In this document: one piece after another, positions 1 to 8,343 of the stretch
Position numbering within the stretch: position 1 is the first letter of the stretch
How the letters are laid out: every line of letters starts with the position of its first letter
Assembly: GCF_004761865.1 (NCBI RefSeq)
Contig: NZ_SJDM01000024.1
Span: forward strand, 1-48,693
Direction of reading: 5' to 3'
DNA: 48,693 nt
DNA from: Crenalkalicoccus roseus
Lineage (GTDB): Bacteria > Pseudomonadota > Alphaproteobacteria > Acetobacterales > Acetobacteraceae
Made by a program: the position numbers and the translations under genes
The notes under the pieces: model-generated
The model's database searches: none
What the model was told of the DNA's origin: nothing
Seen by the model: only the letters and a program-made list of their open reading frames with translations

Positions 1-128
1 TTCACGACATGGGACGGGCTGACCATCAGCCGCTCCGCCACCGCGCGCACCCTCACCCCGCCATCGCAGGCCGTCAGCACCCGCCCGCGCAGTTCCGGCC
101 CGTACCCCTGACCGCGACGTCAACCCAT
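1..128 (-). pseudogene. IS630-family transposase, N-terminal fragment
   Basis: Read on the minus strand, the bases up to the window edge encode about 38 residues that resemble the N-terminal helix-turn-helix of IS630-family transposases: GYGPELRGRVLTACDGG, then an AVAERL...SPSHVV recognition-helix pattern. The only in-frame ATG upstream (127 region) is followed two codons later by TGA, so no intact start is visible. Whether the rest of the transposase is intact beyond the edge cannot be judged. The assignment rests on motif resemblance only. Confidence 0.5.
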
Positions 129-143
129 CGCCGCCACGGCACG

Positions 144-2045
144 CCCGCCGCGACCTGGCACTACCGCGACGCGGCTGGCGCGCTGCTGTTCGCGGTCTGC
201 CGCTTCGATCCGCCCAGCGTGCGCAAGCAAATCCTGCCCCTGTCCTGCGGGGCGGAGGGCTGGCGGTGGAAGGCACCGCCCGAGCCGCGCCGTTCTATGG
301 GCTCGACACGCTCGCCGCACGCCCAGCGGCGCGCAGGCGGTGAGCAGGGCGGATTGGACCCCGCTGCGCGGGCGCCTGGTGGCCACGTGGCCCGACAACG
401 ACGCGCCGGGGCACAAGGCCGCGGCCGAGGTGGCGAAGGCCGCCAGCGCTGCCGGGGCTGCCCGCGCGGTGGTGGTGCCGGTGCCGCGCGACTGGCCCGC
501 GGGATGGACGTGGCGGACCCGCTGCCGGAGGGCACCACCGCCGACACGCTGCGCGCCATGCTGGCGCAGGCGATGGCCGAGCCGCCACGGGCGGAGACGC
601 CGGGCGACGCGCTGCGCGCCGATGTGGCGCGGGCTGCCGCGATGGCGCGCGAGGATTGGCTTGCCGCTCGACTGGACATGGCGCGCAAGCATCGCGTGCC
701 GGTGGCCGAACTCGACGCGCTGCGGGCCGCGGCGCTGCGCACACAGCGGCAGGCCGAGGAAGCCGAGCGCGAGGCGCCCGAGCCGCCGGTTGATCCGCGC
801 GGCTGGGCCGACCTGCTGGTGAATGGCGCCGACCTGCCCGACACGGCAGGCGAGCTGCCCGCGATGCTCGCCACCGTGCCGCATCTGTTCGACCGCGACG
901 GCCCGGCGCGCATCGCCCGCGACTGGACGCGCGACGGCTTCGTGGTGGAGCCGCTGACGCTCAACGGGGTGGTGAACGAGGCGCACCGCATCGCCCGCCC
1001 CTGGCAATGGGTGAGGAACCGCGGCAGCGGCGAGATGAAGTGGGCAGGACATTACGCTGCCTGAGCGCGTGGCGAAGCTCTACCTCGACAATCATGACGG
1101 GTGGGAGCTGCGCCCGCTCGACAGCATCACATCGGCGCCGTTGCTGCATCCCGACGGGACGATCCGCGCCGCCGAGGGATACGACCCCGAGACGCGCCTG
1201 TGGTGCGAGCGCGTGCCCGCGGTGACGGTGCCGGCCGCGCCGTCGCGCGAGGATGCCGCGGCGGCGCTGCTGCGGCTGCGGCGGTGGTTCCGCACCTTCG
1301 CCTTTGCCGATGCCGAGCGCGTGGCGGAGGCAAGCGCGCCGGTGCCGGTGCTGGACATGGCGAAGCCGCCCGGCGCGGACGAAAGCGCGTTCCTCTGCGC
1401 GCTGCTGACGGCGGTTTGCCGCCCCTGCCTTTGGCTGGCACCGGGGCTGTTGGTGCGGGCGCCCGAGTATTCCGGCGCGGGCACCGGCAAGGGGCTGCTG
1501 TTGTCGGAGGACATGGCGCGGCAGTTCCTGACAGTGGAACTCGACGCCGGGACGGAGGCCTCCGGCGCGCGACTTCCGCGGCAACTTCGGTGCCGACACG
1601 CTCGCCGCGCGCGGGGCGCTGTTGACGGATGCGCTGACGGTCTGGCGGTGGGGCCGGCAGATGGTCGACGCGCTGCTGGCGGAATGGTCTCTCGGCAGCT
1701 TCGCCGATTGGGCTCGGTAGTGCCGCGACCCGCTGGTGGCGCTCGGCTGCCGCGACCCGGTGCTTCGCGTGGCGGACGCCAAGGCAAAGGACCCGCGCCG
1801 GCAGCGGGTGGCGGAACTCTTCACCGCCTGGTGGTCGGCCTACGGCGACCAGCCAGTGACGGTGGCGGACCTGGCCGAGTCGGTGCGAGCGGTGGCCGAC
1901 CTGGCGGGCCGCGGCCGGCAATACCTGGTAATGGTGGTGCGCGCTCGACGGGACACGCGCGGCGGCTTCGTGCTGACACGCAGCGCCAGCGTCGGTCGGT
2001 GGACGCCGATTGCTACAGCTCGGCAGGCGCCGGGCGAGGCGGCCA
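144..2045 (+). pseudogene. Integrative-element primase-helicase, multiply broken
   Basis: Family-like sequence continues across several frames. It begins with a primase-type start (TWHYRDAAGALLFAV, then RKQILPL and GWRWKAPPEPR), continues with a Toprim-like WPDNDAPG segment and a Walker A (GAGTGKGLL, about 1478-1504), and ends in a helicase C-terminal part (RDPLVALGCRDPV, RRQRVAELFTAWW). Lesions: the segment between LAARP and ADWTPLRGR (about 305-340), where the Toprim EGEK motif should lie, is missing; frame changes occur near 507, 1040, 1565 and 2000; the region between Walker A and EDMARQFL is deleted near 1500; and an amber codon at 1718-1720 replaces a tryptophan expected in AR-W-CRDP. 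Such proteins are common on alphaproteobacterial prophage-like islands. No intact product can be made. Confidence 0.75.
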
Positions 2046-2135
2046 CCCCCCCCTATGCCTCTCGGCACCTTCACGCGCGAGATGACTCTCCCTATTTGGG
2101 GTGCCGCGACCGCTATCGCGCGCGCCGAGGCGGCG

Positions 2136-2328
2136 GGGGTTCGCCTACGCCTACGGCCGGATGGTGGCGTGCTTCCACCCCTTCCGCTGCCACGACCTCC
2201 GCCACACCTGAGGTGTCCGCGCGCTGCGGCGCGGCATGCCGATCTTCGAGGTGTCGCGTCACCTCAGCCATGCCACCGTGCAGACCACCGAGGGCTATGT
2301 GCGCTGGCTGCGGCGGGCGCCGGGCTGA
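2136..2328 (+). pseudogene. Tyrosine recombinase (integrase), C-terminal remnant
   Basis: One frame reads FHPFRCHDLRHT, then TGA, then GVRALRRGMPIFEVSRHL, SHATVQTTEGYVRWL and a terminal TGA at 2326-2328. HDLRH contains the HxxR catalytic motif of phage-type integrases, and the Tyr in TEGY is at the nucleophile position. The TGA directly after HDLRHT falls where the family normally has a short hydrophobic pair such as FA, so the gene is broken. Upstream catalytic parts are not recognisable. Its place beside the tRNA fits an integrase that once mediated insertion there. Confidence 0.75.
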
Positions 2329-2451
2329 CGGCGCGCGGCTGTGGACCGATGCGGGACCCCGTAGCAGGGCGCGAGGCCGGTCCGGCAGGCCGTAGCGGAA
2401 ACCGCCGCCCTCCGGCCTTTATCCGTCTGATGACGCCGGGGAGTCTGGCGA

Positions 2452-2523
2452 TGCCGGGTGAGGGATTCGAACCCCCGACCTTCGGTTTACAAAACCGCTG
2501 CACTACCGCTGTGCTAACCCGGC
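2452..2523 (-). tRNA. tRNA-Thr (TGT anticodon)
   Basis: The minus strand folds as a complete tRNA: a 7-bp acceptor stem (GCCGGGT with ACCCGGC), a D arm, an anticodon loop TTTGTAA with anticodon TGT (2489-2491) reading ACA, and a T arm containing GGTTCGAATCC. The discriminator base is A and CCA is not encoded. The structure looks intact, so insertion of the neighbouring element preserved or rebuilt the 3' half. Confidence 0.96.
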
Positions 2524-2603
2524 CCGCTTGGCTCCTGGAGCATTTTCCGTTCGCCCCAACCCACGGCAAACGCCCCGGCCTCTTGATGCGCAGGCATCTT
2601 CAT

Positions 2604-2642
2604 CCGTTCAGGCGGGGCCACCTGAACGGGATCTGCTCTAGC
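2604..2642. repeat. Intergenic hairpin element (CCGTTCAGG)
   Basis: There is a perfect 9-bp inverted repeat, CCGTTCAGG (2604-2612) and CCTGAACGG (2621-2629), with an 8-base loop, followed by GATCTGCTCTAG. It lies between the tRNA and the end of the convergently placed dehydrogenase gene. The shape and the GCTCTAG flank resemble dispersed extragenic palindromes of Acetobacteraceae-like genomes. It could act as a terminator but has no T tract. Apart from this hairpin, the stretch 2524-2760 holds nothing recognisable. Confidence 0.6.
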
Positions 2643-2760
2643 ACGGTGGCGAGGCGCAGCAAAACCGCGCCCCGCCCATGCCACCGGCCGCCTTCACGGC
2701 TCGCCTGTCCGTGGCCGCCGCCCCGCGCGCGGGGGCGTCCGCGGGAGGCCGCCCAACGGA

Positions 2761-3687
2761 TCAGCCTTCCTGGCGCAGCAGCGCCAGCGCCGCGCGCAGC
2801 ATCCGCTCGTAGCGCTCCCGCTCCCGCGCCACCGCCTCCGGCGGCCAGTCGCGGACGCCGCGCCCGGTCTTGGCGCCGAGGCGCCCCTCGGCCACCAGCC
2901 GCGCCAGCGTCGGGCTCGGCTCGGCGCTGTTGCAGAGGGTGGGGTAGATGGTGCGCGCCGCGGCGAGCTGCGTCTCCAGCCCCGCCAGCTCCTTCTGCAG
3001 GATCGGCCCGGCGCCCATCAGCCGCATGCCGAAGGTGAAGCGCACGGCGTTGTCCACATCCTCCGCGCTCGCCAGGCCCTGGTCCAGGGCGTGGAAGCAC
3101 TCGCGCACCATGGCGTGCTGGATGCGGTTGGCCAGGAAGCCCGGCACGTCGCGCGCGACGCGGATCGGCACCCGGCCGAGGCTCGCCATGATCTCCGCCA
3201 GCCGGTCGCACACCGCGGGATCGGTGTGCTCGCCCTGCACCACCTCGACGCCGGGAACCAGGTGCGCGGGCAGGAAGAAGTGCAGGTTGGCCATCCGCGC
3301 GCGGGTAGCGCAGCCCTCGGCGATGTCGGTGATGCGGAAGCCCGAGGCGTTGGAGGCCACCGGCACCCCCTCCGGCACCAGCCGGTCCAGCGCCGCGAAC
3401 ACCTCGCGCTTGAGGTCGAGCCGCTCCGGCACCGCCTCCACCACCACCCCGGCATCGGCGAAGCCGACATCGGCGAGGGTGGTGACGAGGTCGAGCAGCT
3501 CCACCCGCGCCGGGCGGGCGCCGAGCTGGTCGAGGGAGAGTGCCACGCGATCCAGCCGCTCCGGCCAGGCGGCGCGGTCGGGCTCCACCGCCGTCACGTG
3601 CCAGCCCCCGGCCAGGAAGACGGCCGCGATGTCGCAGCCCATCAGGCCGAAGCCCACCACCACGGCCTTGCCCACCGCACCGCTCAT
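2761..3687 (-). CDS. 3-hydroxyacyl-CoA dehydrogenase family protein
   Basis: The 308-residue protein has an N-terminal Rossmann fold with the NAD loop VVGFGLMGCDIA, then a middle segment with SNASGF and a PxHL-like region, and a C-terminal 3HCDH helical domain (LANRIQHAMVRE, DVDNAVRFTFGMRL, TGRGVRDW). Family members oxidise L-3-hydroxyacyl-CoAs or related 3-hydroxy acids with NAD in the cytoplasm. The substrate cannot be fixed from sequence; 3-hydroxybutyryl-CoA or L-carnitine dehydrogenase-like roles are possible. The start at 3687 (MSGAVGK) is preferred over an upstream start because a GGAGGGAG ribosome site lies six bases before it and the Rossmann strand begins right after. It is monocistronic or follows the catalase gene on the same strand. 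Confidence 0.85.
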   Translation of the reverse strand: MSGAVGKAVVVGFGLMGCDIAAVFLAGGWHVTAVEPDRAAWPERLDRVALSLDQLGARPARVELLDLVTTLADVGFADAGVVVEAVPERLDLKREVFAALDRLVPEGVPVASNASGFRITDIAEGCATRARMANLHFFLPAHLVPGVEVVQGEHTDPAVCDRLAEIMASLGRVPIRVARDVPGFLANRIQHAMVRECFHALDQGLASAEDVDNAVRFTFGMRLMGAGPILQKELAGLETQLAAARTIYPTLCNSAEPSPTLARLVAEGRLGAKTGRGVRDWPPEAVARERERYERMLRAALALLRQEG

Positions 3688-3758
3688 CCCGCTCCCTCCG
3701 CAGCCCTCGGCGGGGCGCACCATCGCGCGGAAGCGCGGCGGGGTCGAGCCTCCGCGGA

Positions 3759-5138
3759 TCAGGCGCCGCGCCGGCCTGCCAGGGCGCGCCGCCCGGGGCG
3801 GAGGAGGAGGCGCCCGGCCGCCGCCGTGCCGAGCAGCGCCGCCAGCAGCGCGAGCCGCACCGCGCCCCCAGGGGCGTGGCGGAGCAGCGCGCCGCCGAGG
3901 ACGAGGGCGAGCCCGGCCGCCGCGCCGATGGCGAGGCCGCGCGCCGTCGGGCGCATCGGCGGGCTCCAGGCGCCGGGCGGCGCGTCGGGCGTACCGGGGC
4001 GCCGTCCCTCACGCCCGGGCGCGGCGCCGAACACCGCGGGCGGATCCGGCGCGAGGACGAGCCGCGCCCGCGGCTCGCGGATCTGGCGGCGGTTGCGCTC
4101 GGCGCGGAACCGCGCCCCCTCCTCATAGGCGGCGCGCCGGGCGCGGTTGATCGCGCCGAGCGGCCGGTGCGCCGCGAGCCCGTGCCAGGGGCTGAAGGCC
4201 AGGCCGTCATCCACCTGCCGGGCGCGCGCCTCGCTCCAGGCGGGCTGCGGCGGGACGATGAGACGCGCCACCGTCCGGTGGGGGCTCTCCGCCTCCGGCC
4301 AGACGACGGATGCGTTCTCGATCGGCATGGTGTCGGGGTTGGTGCGGAGCTGCACGCGGAGCTCCCACTCGGCGCCATGCTCGCGGAAGAAGGCGATCAC
4401 CGCCTCGCGCAGCCCGTTCGGCCGGCCGCGCAGGTCGAGCGGCGCGCCCCGCAGCGCCAGCAGCGCCGGGGAGGCGGGCGCAAGGGAAAGCTTGGCGACA
4501 TGCTCGCCGTAGCGGAACGGCACCTGGGTGTGGAAGGTCTCGCCCAGCGGGTGGGTCGCCGGGTGCCCGCCCATGGTGGTCAGCGTCCAGGGACGAAAGC
4601 CGAGCGCCCGGAGGGTGCTGACCGCCGGCCGCAGCAGCGCGGCGAGGCCCTTCTTCCACGCCTGGCCGGTGTCGGTCGTGGCCTCGACGACGGTGATGTT
4701 GCGCAGGAAGACCCGCAGGTCGGGCTCGGTGAAGGCGGGCTGGTTCACCATGACGAAGTCCTGCGTCACCTCGCCCTCGGAGCCGGGAAGGCGCTCGCCC
4801 TCGACCCCGATCACCTTGATCGCCATGCCGCGGGGGACGGAGATGTCGTCGTCGATCACGTCGCCCCGGTTGGTGGAGAGGCGCATCACCACGGGGTAGC
4901 GGCCCGGCCGGGCGAACATCCCCTGCGCCAGCTCCGGCGGCAGGCCCTCCGGCACCACCATCTCGCCCTCGAGCAGGCCGTGGCTCTTGGTGTGGATGCC
5001 GCGCATGGCGTGGCCGTAGTGCCGGAAGGTGGTCTCCTGGATGCCGCGCATGCGCCGGCGCAGCGCCGCCGCGGTCTCGGCCTCTCGTGGCTCGGGCCGC
5101 TCGATGTCGGGGCGGTAGGGCAGCGGGGGGCGCGGCAT
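3759..5138 (-). CDS. Catalase family (y4iL-like) protein with membrane tail
   Basis: The protein has 459 residues. Residues ~30-370 match the small heme catalase-like family: HTKSHGLLEGEM, GRYPVVMRLSTNRGD, PRGMAIKVIGV, TQDFVMVNQPAF and a C-terminal AFSPWHGLAAHRPLGAINRAR. Members are heme proteins related to catalase, but peroxidase or other activity is often untested. After residue ~390 comes a Pro/Arg-rich linker and two hydrophobic segments (about GLAIGAAAGLALVLGGALL and ALLAALLGTAAAGRLLL), suggesting a C-terminal membrane anchor. ATG 5138 is chosen over GTG 5162 because GGAG lies nine bases upstream. No signal peptide is visible. The heme domain is sure; the membrane topology is inferred. 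Confidence 0.85.
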   Translation of the reverse strand: MPRPPLPYRPDIERPEPREAETAAALRRRMRGIQETTFRHYGHAMRGIHTKSHGLLEGEMVVPEGLPPELAQGMFARPGRYPVVMRLSTNRGDVIDDDISVPRGMAIKVIGVEGERLPGSEGEVTQDFVMVNQPAFTEPDLRVFLRNITVVEATTDTGQAWKKGLAALLRPAVSTLRALGFRPWTLTTMGGHPATHPLGETFHTQVPFRYGEHVAKLSLAPASPALLALRGAPLDLRGRPNGLREAVIAFFREHGAEWELRVQLRTNPDTMPIENASVVWPEAESPHRTVARLIVPPQPAWSEARARQVDDGLAFSPWHGLAAHRPLGAINRARRAAYEEGARFRAERNRRQIREPRARLVLAPDPPAVFGAAPGREGRRPGTPDAPPGAWSPPMRPTARGLAIGAAAGLALVLGGALLRHAPGGAVRLALLAALLGTAAAGRLLLRPGRRALAGRRGA

Positions 5139-5289
5139 GGGCGGCTCCGGTTCGTTGCGCACGGAGCAGATTCGCCCTTCCGGCCGTTCCGGCCGTCCGC
5201 GATCCGCCCCGGCTGCGGATGCGCCGCGTCCTCCCGCGGCTCCGGCGCAACGCCGCCGCCGGCGGCCTGTTCCGCCCGCCGGGCTGCGC

Positions 5290-6399
5290 TCAGCCGCCCT
5301 CCGCCGCCCCGGCCTCGGCGAGGCTGGTGCGATTCGCCTCGCGCAGCCGCGCCGCCGCCTCGTCGTAGAGGAAGGGAAGGCAGGCGTAGCGCGTGCCGCG
5401 CGTCACCGGCGTCGCCTCGTGCAGGAGGGAGCAGGAGAACACCACCGCCCCGCCCATCGGCGGGCGGTAGCGGCGCGGGCCGAATTCGGGGAACCACAGC
5501 GCCCCGCCCTCATAGTCGTCGTTCAGGTTGATGCTGACGGCGAAGCGCCGGTGCGCGGTGCCGGGCGTGGTGTTGTCGCGGTGCGCGCGGAAATGCCCGC
5601 CCTCGGCCGCGTCGTAGCAGGCGACGATGTAGCGCTCGATGCGCGTCGGCGCGAAGTGGAAGGCCTTCCGCATCTCGGGCGCGATGCGCCGGCTGACGCG
5701 CTCGCGGATGGCGGCGCGCAGCGCCTCCTCGCGGATCTCGCAGTCGCGGCGGCGCTTGTGGCGCGGGTCGAGCACGCCGACGGTGCGGCCCTCCCGCTCC
5801 ACCATGAAGCCGCTCTCGGTGCCGCCCTCCGCCTCGTAGAGCGCGACGAGGCGGCGGCACAGCTCCGGCTCGAACACCCGCGGCAGCAGCAGCACCGGCG
5901 CCGGCGCTTCCGCCCCGCCATGCAAAGCCGGCGGCGGCAGGCGGCGCAGCAGGTCGAGCAGGGCCGGCAGATCGGCGATGGCGCCGCAGGCCAGCACGCG
6001 CAGCATGGGGTCGAGCAGGAAGGCGCTCGGCAGGTAGCGCGCCACCCCGCCCTCCAGCGGCAGCAGCACGCCCCAGAGCCGGCTCACCGCCCCGTCGCGG
6101 TCGCGCAGGATGCGCAGCCCCGGCACCGCGTCCCGCGGCCCGCCCTCGGCGTCGTCGGCGGGGTCCACGCTGACGGCGAAGCCGGCGCAGCGCGCATCGT
6201 CGAGCAGCCCCTCGGCCCGCGCCTCGCGCAGCGCCCGGTGCGCCGCGATCGCCGCCGGATGCGCCGACGGGCCCGGGAAGGCCACCAGCACGTAACGCCC
6301 CGCGACGGAGGCGAAATTGTAACGGGGATTGTTGACGGTCTCGGCGTGGAACCAGGGGGCGGGGTCGCCGGGCAGCGGATGCGGGACGGGAGGAATCAT
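5290..6399 (-). CDS. Thioredoxin-fold / 2OG-Fe(II) oxygenase fusion
   Basis: The protein has 369 residues. Residues 1-155 resemble a peroxiredoxin/thioredoxin fold (GDPAPWF, AGRYVLVAFPG, an FLLDP segment) but there is no cysteine at the peroxidatic position after the first strand. Residues ~170-355 are a prolyl-4-hydroxylase-type dioxygenase: HFRAHRDN gives the HxD iron ligands, LLHEATPVTRGTR gives the distal His and the 2-oxoglutarate Arg, and ERYIVACYD and LNDDYEGGALWFPEFG are typical. It probably hydroxylates a protein or small molecule in the cytoplasm; the redoxin part may be structural. The start is ATG 6399; GTG 6408 in frame is an alternative, and neither has an ideal ribosome site. 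An AT-richer 104-base leader (6400-6503) precedes it. Confidence 0.85.
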   Translation of the reverse strand: MIPPVPHPLPGDPAPWFHAETVNNPRYNFASVAGRYVLVAFPGPSAHPAAIAAHRALREARAEGLLDDARCAGFAVSVDPADDAEGGPRDAVPGLRILRDRDGAVSRLWGVLLPLEGGVARYLPSAFLLDPMLRVLACGAIADLPALLDLLRRLPPPALHGGAEAPAPVLLLPRVFEPELCRRLVALYEAEGGTESGFMVEREGRTVGVLDPRHKRRRDCEIREEALRAAIRERVSRRIAPEMRKAFHFAPTRIERYIVACYDAAEGGHFRAHRDNTTPGTAHRRFAVSINLNDDYEGGALWFPEFGPRRYRPPMGGAVVFSCSLLHEATPVTRGTRYACLPFLYDEAAARLREANRTSLAEAGAAEGG

Positions 6400-6503
6400 G
6401 TCCTTCACGTCATTCTTTCGTGAGAATACGGAAAGGCAGATTACCGCCCGAACGTATGGGTTGAAATGCCTGTCTTGCGATTCCCTGCTGCCTGTGGGCA
6501 GGG

Positions 6504-7853
6504 TCACCCCCGCCCCGGCCAGACCCCCGGCCGCACCGCCGCGGCATTGACCGCGCCGAGGGCGGTGATGCCGAGCGCGACGGCCAGGAACTGTCCCGTG
6601 AGGCCGAGGCCGAACAGGTCGGCGAGCACCCAGCCGCCGCCCACCGCGATGCCGATCCGCGCCAGCGCCGCCGCCACCGGCCAGGCCATCCGCCCCGCGC
6701 CCATGGCGGCGAAGTAGAGCGCCATGCCGAGGCCGAAGCCGGGCAGGGCGGGGCCGATGATGGAGAGCGCCTCGGCCGCGATCGTCCCCACCGCCGGGTC
6801 CTGGGTGAAGATCCGCACCGTGGCCCCGGGGAAGAGGGCGACCGCGAGGCCGACCGCGCCGGTCGCCGCCAGCGCCATCGCCCCGCCGGTCCAGGCGATG
6901 CGCCGCGCCGCCGCCCAATCCCCGGCGCCCGCCGCGCGCCCGACCAGCGCCGTCAGCGCCGAGCCGATGCCGAAGGCGAGCGGCACCATCAGGAACTCCA
7001 GCCGCGCCGCCACCCCATAGGCGGCGACCGCCGCCGCCCCGTGGCGGGCGATGCGCGCGGTGACCAGGATCGTCGTCAGGTTGGCGAGCACCGCGGTGCC
7101 GCAGGCGACGAGCCCGACCGAGAGGATGCGCCGGAACAGCGCCGCCTGCAGCGGCACCCCGAAGCTCGGCCGGAATCCCGCCCCGCCGGCCAGCACCACC
7201 GCCGCCATGCCGAGCGTCGCCCCCCACATGGCCAGGGCGAAGGCGATGCCCGCCCCGGCGAGGCCGAGCCCCGCCGGCTCCATCAGCGCCCAGGCGAGCG
7301 GCGGATAGGCCAGCCAGGCGAGGCTCAGCACGCGCGAGGCCAGAGCATGCCGCCCGCCGCCGCGCAGCACCGAGGCCAGGGTGTTGGCGAGCCAGGCCGG
7401 CACCGCCCCGGCGCCGAACAGCCAGGCGGCGTAGGGTGCCGCCGCCGCGGCCGCCTCCGCCCCGCCGATCGGGCCGAGCACGGCGCGCGGGAAGCCCGCG
7501 AGCAGCACCGCGAAGGCGAGGCCGAAGCCGCAGGCGATCACCAGCGCATGCACCACCAGGGCCGAGGCCTCCTCCCGCCGCCCGGCGCCGAGGGCGCGGG
7601 CGATGGCCGAGACCACGCCGCCGCCCATCGCCCCGGTGGACATCTGCTGCAGCAGCAGGACAAAGGGCAGCACCACCGCCCAGCCGGCCAGGGCCGCCGT
7701 GCCCTGGCGGGCGGCCAGCACCGGCTCGACGAGCTGGCAGGCGGATTGCAGCAGCGCCACCGCGGTGGTGGGGGCGGCGAGGGCGAGAACCAGCCGCCAA
7801 GTGGGGACGGGGGGCGTGGCGCGCGCCGCGGCCGAGGCGGCGCCTTCAGGCAT
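6504..7853 (-). CDS. MATE family multidrug/Na+ antiporter
   Basis: The 449-residue integral membrane protein has about twelve hydrophobic segments and the internal two-fold repeat of MATE transporters. Typical features are the start RLVLALAAPTTAVALLQSACQLVEPVLAARQGTA split over the first helices, QQMSTGAMGGGVVSAIARALG in the N-lobe and AYGVAARLEFLMVPLAFGIGSALTALVGRAAGAG in the C-lobe. Members export cationic or amphiphilic compounds in exchange for Na+ or H+. The start ATG overlaps the end of the upstream HxlR gene (ATGCCTGA), so the two are translationally coupled and the exporter is likely controlled by that regulator. The substrate is unknown. Confidence 0.9.
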   Translation of the reverse strand: MPEGAASAAARATPPVPTWRLVLALAAPTTAVALLQSACQLVEPVLAARQGTAALAGWAVVLPFVLLLQQMSTGAMGGGVVSAIARALGAGRREEASALVVHALVIACGFGLAFAVLLAGFPRAVLGPIGGAEAAAAAAPYAAWLFGAGAVPAWLANTLASVLRGGGRHALASRVLSLAWLAYPPLAWALMEPAGLGLAGAGIAFALAMWGATLGMAAVVLAGGAGFRPSFGVPLQAALFRRILSVGLVACGTAVLANLTTILVTARIARHGAAAVAAYGVAARLEFLMVPLAFGIGSALTALVGRAAGAGDWAAARRIAWTGGAMALAATGAVGLAVALFPGATVRIFTQDPAVGTIAAEALSIIGPALPGFGLGMALYFAAMGAGRMAWPVAAALARIGIAVGGGWVLADLFGLGLTGQFLAVALGITALGAVNAAAVRPGVWPGRG

Positions 7854-8322
7854 CGGCGCCGCCGAGGCGGGCGCGCAGCGCGGGCGAGGCGCCGGGGCCG
7901 GGCAGCGCGCGCACATCCTCGGGGCCGAGCGGCCTGCCGTCGCGGCCGAGCGGCGGCGGCGCCGTCACCTCCTCGCCGGTGACGCGCTCGCGCAGCACCA
8001 CCACCGGCCCCTCCGGCGGGGCCATCCAGCGGTCCGCCCAGCGCTTCAGGGCGAGGTAGGCGGGGAAGAAGTCCCGCCCCTTCTCGGTCAGGCGGTATTC
8101 GGCGCGGGGGCCTTCGCCCCGCTCCAGCAACCCGTGCGCCACCAGGCTGCGCAGCCGCGCGCTCAGGATGTTGGGGGCGATGCCGAGATGGCGCTGGAAG
8201 TCGTCGAAGCGAGTGGTGCCGTAGAAGGCCTCGCGCAGCACGAGGATGGCCCAGCGTTCCCCCAGCACCGCCATGGAGCGGGCGACGGGGCAGCGGTGCC
8301 GGGCGAAATCGGTGCGGCCCAT
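7846..8322 (-). CDS. HxlR-family winged-helix transcriptional regulator
   Basis: This 158-residue regulator carries the HxlR domain at residues ~10-100: RCPVARSMAVLGERWAILVL, FYGTTRFDDFQRHLGIAPNILSARLRSL and a wing with EYRLTEKGRDFFP. Cys11 sits at the position that senses thiol or quinone stress in the YodB/HypR branch. The C-terminal ~50 residues are poorly conserved. ATG 8322 has GGGAG nine bases upstream; ATG 8343 in frame is possible but would put the first operator-like palindrome at the start codon. Two palindromes lie immediately upstream, so autoregulation is likely. It is coupled to the MATE gene. Confidence 0.9.
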   Translation of the reverse strand: MGRTDFARHRCPVARSMAVLGERWAILVLREAFYGTTRFDDFQRHLGIAPNILSARLRSLVAHGLLERGEGPRAEYRLTEKGRDFFPAYLALKRWADRWMAPPEGPVVVLRERVTGEEVTAPPPLGRDGRPLGPEDVRALPGPGASPALRARLGGADA

Positions 8323-8343
8323 GGGCGGCTCCCTGGCGGGCAT

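Larger units (their letters stand above)
1..2523. mobile_element. Decayed integrative element ending at tRNA-Thr
   Basis: This stretch holds only broken genes typical of integrative elements: a transposase fragment at the left edge, a primase-helicase pseudogene, and a tyrosine recombinase fragment whose end lies about 120 bases from the 3' end of an intact tRNA-Thr. An integrase gene next to a tRNA 3' end is the usual layout of an element inserted at that tRNA. The far attachment site would be left of the window and cannot be seen, so the boundaries are inferred. Bases 2329-2451, between recombinase and tRNA, show no gene or clear repeat. Confidence 0.6.

Noticed and set aside
1718-1720. Amber codon in the primase-helicase as programmed read-through
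   Set aside because: The same gene has several frame changes and deletions, so read-through would not restore a protein.
2220-2230. In-frame TGA in the recombinase as a recoded (selenocysteine) codon
   Set aside because: There is no SECIS-like structure that I can see, integrases do not use selenocysteine, and neighbouring genes in the element are also broken.
7041-7982. Plus-strand open frame opposite the MATE exporter
   Set aside because: Low-complexity His/Gln/Gly/Arg translation opposite a well-supported transporter gene.
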